DNA of 48,864 nt from Dysgonamonadaceae bacterium (GTDB taxonomy: Bacteria; Bacteroidota; Bacteroidia; Bacteroidales; Azobacteroidaceae), in contig JAITQA010000123.1 of assembly GCA_031289145.1 (NCBI GenBank), forward strand, positions 1 to 48,864. Reading direction: 5' to 3'. Both the position numbers and the translations under genes were made by a program. This document shows, piece after piece, positions 28,952 through 35,228 of this stretch (within the stretch, counting starts at the first letter, position 1; every line of letters starts with the position of its first letter). The notes under the pieces were generated by a model. It worked only from the letters and a program-made list of their open reading frames with translations. It was not told the DNA's origin and did no database searches.

Positions 28952-31147
28952 TTACCGGATGAAAAGCAACTCGCGGTATTTCGGCAAAGTCCACAATTCG
29001 TCATTAATCACCAATTCCAATTTGTCTACATTGTAGCGGATTACATCGAAATACGATAACACTTTGTCGTGATACGCAATTGCTTTTTCTTTTTCTCCTT
29101 CAATTTTGTTCGCCACTTTGCGGGCTTCTACCAAAGTTTCCAGATTTGATTTGATAATGGATATTCTTTCGGATATTTCTTCGATAATACCGGTATCGTG
29201 GGCAGATAATTTAGATGCTTTTTCTTTGTCATATACCTGATAAATTTTATAGACATTGTCAAGCAATGAAGACTGGTATTTTGTAGCAAGCGGGATAACG
29301 TGGTTCATCACCAAATCACCTAATACGCGGGCTTCAATCTGAATTTTCTTCGTGTAGGTTTCCCATTGCACTTCGTTGCGTGCATGTAATTCCCTTTCCG
29401 AGAACACATTGATGTTTTCAAACAATCTGACCGATTCGGCTTTTGTATAGGCATCTATAATCAAGGGAACGCTAGTTTCACAATCCAGACCCCGTTTGGC
29501 TGCTTCGACCTTCCATTCTTCGCTGTAACCGTTGCCATCGAAACAGATGGGTTTGGATGCTTTGATATATTCTTTCAAAACATCAAAAATCGCTTTTTCT
29601 TTAGAAATACCGGATGCAATTTTGGCATCGACGGTTTTCTTGAATAGTGCCAATTGGTCGGCTACGATTGAATTCAATACAATCATTCCGGAAGCACAGT
29701 TCGCCGAAGAACCTACTGCACGGAATTCAAAACGATTGCCGGTGAAAGCAAACGGAGATGTCCGGTTGCGGTCGGTGTTATCAAGCAGCACTTCCGGAAT
29801 CTTGGCGATGCCTAATTTCATCCTTTGTTTGGCGTCCATTTGGATGGCTTCTTCGCTGGAACTTTTTTCCAATTTATCCAATACAGCCGTAATCTGACTG
29901 CCGAGGAATACGGAAATAATAGCGGGAGGCGCTTCGTTAGCGCCTAAACGATGTGCATTCTGCGCCGTCATGATGGATGCTTTCAATAAGGCATTGTTTT
30001 TGTAAACAGCCAGTAATATATTGACTACAAACGTAATAAACTGGAGGTTTTCTTCCGGTGTTTTACCCGGCGTTAAGAGACCTACACCGGTATCCGTTCC
30101 GAGCGACCAGTTGTTGTGTTTACCCGAACCGTTGATGCCGGCAAAAGGCTTTTCGTGCAACAGTAAACGGAATCCGTGACGGCGGGCTATTTTTTTCATA
30201 ATAGCCATAATCAGCAGATTCTGGTCGACGGACAGGTTGGTTTCACCGAAAATAGGGGCCAATTCAAACTGGTTGGGAGCCACCTCGTTGTGACGGGTTT
30301 TTAAAGGAATACCGTATTTGTAACCTTCGAACTCCAAATCTTTCATGTAAGCTTGCACACGGGTCGGAATAGAACCGAAATAATGGTCTTCCAATTGCTG
30401 GTTCTTGGCCGATTCATGGCCAATCAAAGTGCGACCGGTCATTACCAAGTCGGGGCGGGTTGCATACAATCCGTCGTCGACCAAGAAATATTCCTGTTCC
30501 CATCCCAAATAAGAAAACACTTTTTTAACGGAAGGGTCAAAATAATGACAAACTTCTGTAGCAGCCTTGTCTACCGCATTCAATGATTTCAGCAAAGGCG
30601 TTTTATAATCCAAGGCTTCGCCTGTATACGAGATGAAAACAGTAGGAATACAAAGGGTATCGTCAACAATAAATGCCGGGGAAGAAGGGTCCCATGCCGT
30701 ATAGCCACGCGCTTCGAAAGTGTTGCGAATACCGCCGCTGGGGAAAGAAGAAGCGTCCGGTTCCTGTTGCGCCAGTAATTTACCGGAAAATTCTTCAATG
30801 ATGGGGCTTCCAGGAGCGCCTGTGTATTCGATAAAAGAATCATGCTTTTCTGCTGTTCCACCCGTTAAAGGTTGGAACCAGTGTGTATAATGCGTAGCGC
30901 CTCTTTCTAAGGCCCACATTTTCATACCTGCAGCTACATGGTTAGCTAAATCGCGGTCCAACGTCACTCCTTTTTCAACAACGGCTGTAAGCGCCTCCAA
31001 GGTTTCCTTGGCAAGATACTTTATCATTTGCTCTTTGTTGAATACATCTCTTCCGTAATACTCGGAAGTTAATTGCGCCGGAGCTGATACGGCTACCGCC
31101 TTTTTCTTGAAAGCATCCTCAACTGCTTTGAATCTTAAACTTGACAT
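28952..31147 (-). CDS. glnN: Glutamine synthetase type III
   Basis: Makes glutamine from glutamate, ammonia and ATP, the entry point of ammonium in Bacteroidales. At 731 residues it is the long GSIII type. The GSIII N-terminal region is present (ERGATHYTHWFQPLTGGTAE), followed by the catalytic barrel with GRTLIGHESAKNQQLEDHYF, RHNEVAPNQFELAPIFGE and GINGSGKHNNWSLGTD. The C-terminal part has NRTSPFAFTGNRFEFRAVGS. The cluster with glnB, amtB and a TorF-like outer membrane protein points to nitrogen control. A -7 element of its own lies at 31232-31239. Confidence 0.97.
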   Translation of the reverse strand: MSSLRFKAVEDAFKKKAVAVSAPAQLTSEYYGRDVFNKEQMIKYLAKETLEALTAVVEKGVTLDRDLANHVAAGMKMWALERGATHYTHWFQPLTGGTAEKHDSFIEYTGAPGSPIIEEFSGKLLAQQEPDASSFPSGGIRNTFEARGYTAWDPSSPAFIVDDTLCIPTVFISYTGEALDYKTPLLKSLNAVDKAATEVCHYFDPSVKKVFSYLGWEQEYFLVDDGLYATRPDLVMTGRTLIGHESAKNQQLEDHYFGSIPTRVQAYMKDLEFEGYKYGIPLKTRHNEVAPNQFELAPIFGETNLSVDQNLLIMAIMKKIARRHGFRLLLHEKPFAGINGSGKHNNWSLGTDTGVGLLTPGKTPEENLQFITFVVNILLAVYKNNALLKASIMTAQNAHRLGANEAPPAIISVFLGSQITAVLDKLEKSSSEEAIQMDAKQRMKLGIAKIPEVLLDNTDRNRTSPFAFTGNRFEFRAVGSSANCASGMIVLNSIVADQLALFKKTVDAKIASGISKEKAIFDVLKEYIKASKPICFDGNGYSEEWKVEAAKRGLDCETSVPLIIDAYTKAESVRLFENINVFSERELHARNEVQWETYTKKIQIEARVLGDLVMNHVIPLATKYQSSLLDNVYKIYQVYDKEKASKLSAHDTGIIEEISERISIIKSNLETLVEARKVANKIEGEKEKAIAYHDKVLSYFDVIRYNVDKLELVINDELWTLPKYRELLFIR

Positions 31148-31231
31148 GTTTTCTTGTTTTTATTATTTCAATGTTACTACTATTTTATTGTAATTTATCG
31201 CATTTAATTATACATTTTCACTATTATTTTG

Positions 31232-31239
31232 CAAAGATA
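31232..31239 (-). promoter_or_regulatory. -7 element of glnN
   Basis: The minus strand reads TATCTTTG. A TTTG at 31266-31263 lies 23 nt upstream, a little too far for an ideal -33 element and inside the end of the porin gene. The start would be about 80 nt before the glnN ATG. Confidence 0.5.
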
Positions 31240-31259
31240 CTTCTTTTTTTTAATTATCA

Positions 31260-31961
31260 TTACAAACTGACGCCAAAAACAAAATAAATACCTTCGGAAC
31301 GCGGATTCGCTATGATTTGTCCGAATACCGGCAAAGAAAAGCTATCGGTAATTTTGATTTCTTTGCTTGCTTTCAGGCTCAGGTTCACCACAGCGGCTTT
31401 GGATGCATAGATACCGCTGTCGGGAGTCGCACCTATTGCAACTTCCAAACCGGTATCTTTCACCGAAAACGGAAGTGTAGCCTCTATATAGGTCGAATAG
31501 GCTCTTTTTTCATCGGCTGTAAGGGCATCGGCGCCGGCAAAAAAAGTACTCACTGCCAAAGATAAAGGGAAAGATTCGGTAGGCAGCGTATAACCGATAC
31601 TTGCTTCCCAAAGATGTTCGGTCGATTCGTTTTTGTAATTGAAGTACTTGTAACTGTATTCACCCGCCCACCAATAATCGGTAATGGCAAGGGAAATGCC
31701 CGCAATACTGTATCCGGCCGTAAAATCTACCTCTTTAAAACCGCCGCCAAAAAGGTCGCTACTACCCCAAGCGGAAATAGAAAATCCACCAACTTCCAAT
31801 CCTACACCCGGTTGAATGCTAAAACCGGTTTGATACGCTCCCCGCCAAACATAAGAACTCACCAAATCCGCACCGGCTGAAAAATTCAACCCGTTTTCTT
31901 CTTGTGCACTTGCGCCAAATGCAAGCATCATTCCCATAATTGTTACAAAAATCTTTTTCAT
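31260..31961 (-). CDS. TorF-like putative outer membrane porin of the nitrogen cluster
   Basis: A 233-residue exported beta-rich protein. The signal peptide MKKIFVTIMGMMLAFGASAQ is followed by amphipathic strands rich in aromatic and glycine residues. Examples are AGADLVSSYVWRGAYQTGFS, FSISAWGSSDLFGGGFKEVD and the final strand GIYFVFGVSL, ending in Leu. The 'DLVSSYVWRG' start is typical of the small TorF/Gcw_chp barrel family. I chose ATG 31961, since the upstream TTG at 31988 adds only a Lys-rich string. Position between glnN and glnB-amtB suggests passage of ammonium or a small nitrogen compound across the outer membrane (inference). Confidence 0.78.
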   Translation of the reverse strand: MKKIFVTIMGMMLAFGASAQEENGLNFSAGADLVSSYVWRGAYQTGFSIQPGVGLEVGGFSISAWGSSDLFGGGFKEVDFTAGYSIAGISLAITDYWWAGEYSYKYFNYKNESTEHLWEASIGYTLPTESFPLSLAVSTFFAGADALTADEKRAYSTYIEATLPFSVKDTGLEVAIGATPDSGIYASKAAVVNLSLKASKEIKITDSFSLPVFGQIIANPRSEGIYFVFGVSL

Positions 31962-32292
31962 TTTTTTGTTTTTTTTAAGTTTAGACAATTAATAACTTAC
32001 AATTTACCCGATACAAATATTAATCGGTAAATATTCGTTTTCTTTTATTATTTTTCGGTGCAAAGAAAATCATTTTATTTTATATATGCAAATTTTTATA
32101 ATAATTTATTCCATATTTATATTTTTTCATTTCATTATTATAGCATATTTGGACAAAAATAGAACAAAAATATATTTTCAAAAAATATATAGTTTAAAAT
32201 GAAAGAAAAAACAAAATTTTTATTTGTCTGTTTGATAGTAAAATATAAATAATTCTTACAAATAGAACATAATATTTAAATAAAAATATTTT

Positions 32293-32320
32293 TTTGTTCG
32301 AAATAAAAGCTATACTTTTG
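32293..32320 (+). promoter_or_regulatory. Promoter of glnB-amtB
   Basis: TTTG (32293-32296), a 16-nt spacer and TACTTTTG (32313-32320). The start would be near 32327, leaving a leader of about 90 nt before glnB. Confidence 0.6.
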
Positions 32321-32338
32321 CAAAAAAAAATTTATATG

Positions 32339-32354
32339 CTGTTTTTAAAAACAG
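32339..32354. promoter_or_regulatory. 16-bp perfect palindrome just after the glnB start site
   Basis: CTGTTTTTAAAAACAG reads the same on both strands and lies about 12-28 nt after the predicted transcription start. It could be an operator for a dimeric repressor or a small leader hairpin. Confidence 0.4.
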
Positions 32355-32416
32355 AATAGTTACACGCAAGATCACAGTAAATATAATTTTCAAAAATTTT
32401 AATTTATTTTTAAGGT

Positions 32417-32773
32417 ATGAAAAAGATTGAAGCAATTATTCGTAAAACGAAGTTTGACGATGTGAAAGAAGCGCTTATCGAAGCCGACATCGAATGGTTC
32501 TCCTATTCGGAGGTAAGAGGTGTTGGCAAGGACCGCGAGGAAAGGATTTACAGAGGCGTTATTTACGATACGAGTTCAATAGAACGGTATCAGCTCAGCA
32601 TCATTGTCCGTGACATAAATGTGGAGAAAGCCGTCAAGGCTATACAAAATGCGGCTTACACAGGTGAAATCGGCGATGGCCGTATTTTTATCTTCTCTAC
32701 TGAAGATGCAATCAGTATACGCACGGGGAAAAGAGGTGAAGAAACCTTATTTATATCCGAAAAGAAAAAATAA
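32417..32773 (+). CDS. glnB: PII-family nitrogen regulatory protein
   Basis: Trimeric signal protein that binds ATP/ADP and 2-oxoglutarate and controls AmtB and glutamine synthetase. The start MKKIEAIIRKTKFDDVKEAL is typical, and the T-loop carries the conserved Tyr in EERIYRGVIYDT (the uridylylation position in enterics). C-terminal elements are NAAYTGEIGDGRIFIFSTED and ISIRTGKRGEE. 118 residues, against 112 in E. coli. The T-loop sequence differs from enteric GlnB/GlnK, as is usual in Bacteroidota. It is 14 nt upstream of amtB, the standard glnK-amtB pairing. Confidence 0.95.
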   Translation: MKKIEAIIRKTKFDDVKEALIEADIEWFSYSEVRGVGKDREERIYRGVIYDTSSIERYQLSIIVRDINVEKAVKAIQNAAYTGEIGDGRIFIFSTEDAISIRTGKRGEETLFISEKKK

Positions 32774-32787
32774 CCCTTTAATTAAAA

Positions 32788-34224
32788 ATGATTATGAAGA
32801 CATATTTTAAAACTTTGCATGCAAGATTAGTATTGGTTTTACTATTGGCAATTTTATGCGTTACGTTTGTATCCGGAATAAGTGCACAGGATACGGTTTC
32901 AGTAGCAGGAGAACCTGTTGTTGAAGAAATTACGGCAATAATAGAGCAGCCGGTTGAAACTGTAACCGCCGCGCCGGACACATTCGGCGAACTGGCGCTT
33001 TCCTTGGATACCGTTTGGATGTTGTTGGCTGCCATGCTGGTGTTTTTTATGCAACCGGGCTTTGCTTTGGTTGAAGCCGGTTTTACAAGGACTAAAAACA
33101 CGGCCAATATATTGATGAAGAATTTTCTTGATTTTACCTTGGGTTCTATCTTGTTTTTCTTTGTCGGCTACGGTATTATGTTTGGCGCCGGAGGATTTAT
33201 CGGGGTACCTAATTTCTTTTGTTTGGACAATAACCCCACCGATTTGCCGGTAGAAGGGTTCCTTGTATTCCAAACCGTATTCTGCGCTACAGCAGCCACC
33301 ATCGTATCCGGAGCCATGGCGGAACGTACTAAATTTCACATGTACCTGATTTATACTGTACTTATCAGCGTATTTATTTATCCTGTTTCCGGACACTGGA
33401 CCTGGGGTGGCGGTTGGTTGATGGCTGATGACGGATGGGTAGCCAAAACATTCGGCGCCACTTTCCACGACTTTGCCGGCTCTACAATTGTTCACTCTGT
33501 GGGTGGATGGATAGCGCTTATCGGCGCCTGGATTTTGGGGCCTCGTATAGGTAAATACGGGAAAAACGGAAAATCGAAAGCCATACCGGGGCACAACCTT
33601 ACCATTGCGGCCTTAGGCGTATTTATCTTGTGGTTCGGATGGTTCGGGTTCAATCCGGGTTCCCAGTTGGCTGCATCCGGTGAAGAAAACCGCATCGCTA
33701 TTTCTCATGTTTTCCTGACAACGAATCTTGCCGCGTGCGCCGGAGGTTTCTTTGCATTAATAACTGCCTGGCTCAGGTATAAAAAGCCGTCTTTATCGCT
33801 TACTTTGAACGGTGTATTGGCCGGATTAGTCGGTATCACAGCCGGTTGTGACGCGGTATCTCCTGTTGGCGCCATCATTATCGGTGCACTTTGCGGCGCT
33901 ATCATGGTGTTCTCCGTTGAATTCATTGAAAGGGTATTGAAAATTGACGACCCTGTGGGCGCTTCCTCCGTACACGGCGTATGCGGATTCTTCGGTACCA
34001 TCTTCACCGGTTTATTAGCCATCGACGGCGGTTTGTTCTATGGCGGCGGTTCCGGCTTGGTACTGGCTCAATTAACGGGAGCCGTAACAATCGGTATCTG
34101 GGCGCTTGCCATGGGATATATCATTTTCAAAGGCTTGGATATGGCATTCGGACTCCGTGTTCCAAGGCGTGTTGAAGAAGAAGGTTTGGATATTTACGAA
34201 CACGGGGAAACGGCTTATAACTGA
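32788..34224 (+). CDS. amtB: Ammonium transporter
   Basis: Trimeric inner-membrane ammonium channel. A cleavable signal (about residues 1-33, ending VSGISAQD) and a Pro/Glu-rich linker precede the 11-helix core, which begins SLDTVWMLLAAMLVFFMQPG. Signature parts are GFALVEAGFTRTKNTANILM, FHDFAGSTIVHSVGGWIALI with the first pore His, and VGASSVHGVCGFFGTIFTGL with the second pore His. 478 residues. It is transcribed with glnB, which blocks the channel when nitrogen is plentiful. The hairpin at 34255-34293 lies downstream. Confidence 0.97.
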   Translation: MIMKTYFKTLHARLVLVLLLAILCVTFVSGISAQDTVSVAGEPVVEEITAIIEQPVETVTAAPDTFGELALSLDTVWMLLAAMLVFFMQPGFALVEAGFTRTKNTANILMKNFLDFTLGSILFFFVGYGIMFGAGGFIGVPNFFCLDNNPTDLPVEGFLVFQTVFCATAATIVSGAMAERTKFHMYLIYTVLISVFIYPVSGHWTWGGGWLMADDGWVAKTFGATFHDFAGSTIVHSVGGWIALIGAWILGPRIGKYGKNGKSKAIPGHNLTIAALGVFILWFGWFGFNPGSQLAASGEENRIAISHVFLTTNLAACAGGFFALITAWLRYKKPSLSLTLNGVLAGLVGITAGCDAVSPVGAIIIGALCGAIMVFSVEFIERVLKIDDPVGASSVHGVCGFFGTIFTGLLAIDGGLFYGGGSGLVLAQLTGAVTIGIWALAMGYIIFKGLDMAFGLRVPRRVEEEGLDIYEHGETAYN

Positions 34225-34254
34225 TTAGCTTGTTTTCCGGTTTGACAGTTGATG

Positions 34255-34293
34255 ATGTGCGAATACGAACATAATATGTGCGTATTCGCACAT
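34255..34293. terminator. Hairpin downstream of amtB
   Basis: ATGTGCGAATACG (34255-34267) pairs perfectly with CGTATTCGCACAT (34281-34293). Past a single mismatch the pairing extends another five bases towards the centre. It starts 31 nt after the amtB stop and is followed by a T-rich stretch (TTGTAATTTTG). Confidence 0.6.
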
Positions 34294-34531
34294 TGTAATT
34301 TTGTGTACCGTGGTTTCTTCCGGGAAACAATAATCGGAATAATTCTTCAAAGATAATTACAGGCTTTTTTTTCTCTTTCAATAGTTTTTTGTAAATTTGC
34401 AAACCATCCTACAAAAACGCATCAAAAAGAAAAACAAGGTAAACGATTGGAAGTCAGCAGCAGTTGGCTTTAAGTGTCTTCAGTTGCCGGACAGGTAAAA
34501 TGCTAATTTTTGCACTTTACAGCAAAAGTTC

Positions 34532-34552
34532 CGTTTCCAAACCGTTACCCAT
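34532..34552 (+). repeat. Left copy of a 21-bp direct repeat (candidate attachment site)
   Basis: CGTTTCCAAACCGTTACCCAT matches CGTTTCCAAATCGTTACCCAT at 42029-42049 with one difference. It lies about 130 nt before an integrase relic and marks one edge of the accessory island. Both copies can be translated as RFQ-x-VTH, so a repeated small-ORF segment is the alternative explanation. Confidence 0.5.
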
Positions 34553-34680
34553 CCGGGACGGCGCAAAATCCGGCAAAACGATGTCCTTAGTTGGCTGTTT
34601 ACTTCACTGTTTGTCTGCTGTTTACATTGTTCAGATAACTCACAAATAGAGTAATTTTATTATCTTAAAAATGTGCGTTT

Positions 34681-35105
34681 ATGGACGGAAATTTAAAGGT
34701 GTCGTTCTACCTGAAAAGAGAACGACTGAATCAGGTTTTGTAACAGCCGAATGTCTTAAAAATGCACTTCGGGGCATCGGAACGAATCACAATACCGTCA
34801 TGCAGGAATTTTCTTTGTTTTTGGAAGAGAAAAAGAAAAGTACCGGTATAAGGATTTCGGGAAACACATATATTCAGTATTGTAAGGGATTCCGACATTT
34901 GAAAAATTTCCAGAAAGATAAATTAAGCGTTGATGATATTCCGTTTGGAAAAGTAGATATTGCACTGATTGAGGACTATGCCTATTATTTAAAAGTTGAT
35001 TTGAAAATGGCGGCGAGGTCTGTACATTCGTTTATGGCTTTGGCGCTTCGGGTTTATTCCCGCAATGCGGACAGGTTCAGGTACTGTGCAGTCAGGCACG
35101 ATTAA
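34681..35105 (+). pseudogene. Decayed tyrosine recombinase (integrase) of the Bacteroidota mobile-element type
   Basis: Frame one from ATG 34681 encodes MDGNLKVSFYLKRERLNQVL and a stop, the start of the arm-binding domain of Bacteroidota integrases. A second frame then supplies TTESGFVTAECLKNALRGIG and continues through YIQYCKGFRHLKNFQKDK and DIPFGKVDIALIEDYAYYLK, the core-binding SAM-like domain. The middle of the N-terminal domain is deleted with a frameshift. The chain stops at 35105 soon after MAARSVHSFMALALRVYSRN, before the catalytic domain, so the Arg-His-Arg-Tyr residues are all missing. It marks a former integration event; the island can no longer be moved by this gene. Confidence 0.8.
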
Positions 35106-35144
35106 TTTGATGTGAAAATATAGCGCATTTGGTAGTTTATTTAT

Positions 35145-35165
35145 GTTTTTACGGGTGAAAACTTG
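35145..35165 (+). repeat. 21-nt motif in the STAND-gene promoter, shared with the abiE palindrome
   Basis: GTTTTTACGGGTGAAAACTTG here agrees at 19 of 21 positions with GTTTTTACGGGTAAATACTTG on the minus strand at 40224-40204. Here it includes the -33 TTG of the downstream promoter; there it forms the centre of the palindrome before abiEi. Confidence 0.5.
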
Positions 35166-35193
35166 TGAAATATTAAAACTTGTTGTATTTTTG
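35163..35193 (+). promoter_or_regulatory. Promoter of the HEPN-STAND/helicase operon
   Basis: TTG (35163-35165), a 20-nt spacer and TATTTTTG (35186-35193). The start would be near 35199, about 30 nt before the ATG at 35229. Confidence 0.6.
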
Positions 35194-35228
35194 CAGCCGA
35201 AAGATTAAAAAATTAATTTAGAAGAGTT

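Larger units (their letters stand above)
31962..32416. other. 455-nt divergent regulatory region of the nitrogen cluster
   Basis: No gene seen; extremely A/T-rich with long A- and T-tracts likely to be curved. It holds the glnB promoter and palindrome on the plus strand, and on the minus strand a TTTG...TTCTTTG pair near 32050-32095 that may serve the porin gene. The size and composition fit a regulated intergenic region. Confidence 0.5.
34225..34680. other. 456-nt region between amtB and the integrase relic
   Basis: No supported gene. It holds the amtB terminator hairpin (34255-34293), a -7-like TAAATTTG at 34392-34399, and the left copy of the 21-bp direct repeat (34532-34552). An imperfect inverted version of part of that repeat (GGTAAACGATTGGAAG) lies at 34438-34453. 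The G/C content rises after 34440, distinct from the A/T-rich genes that follow. Confidence 0.5.

Noticed and set aside
32899-33594. 231-codon open frame opposite amtB
   Set aside because: Lies fully within conserved AmtB pore helices; the composition is that of a shadow frame.
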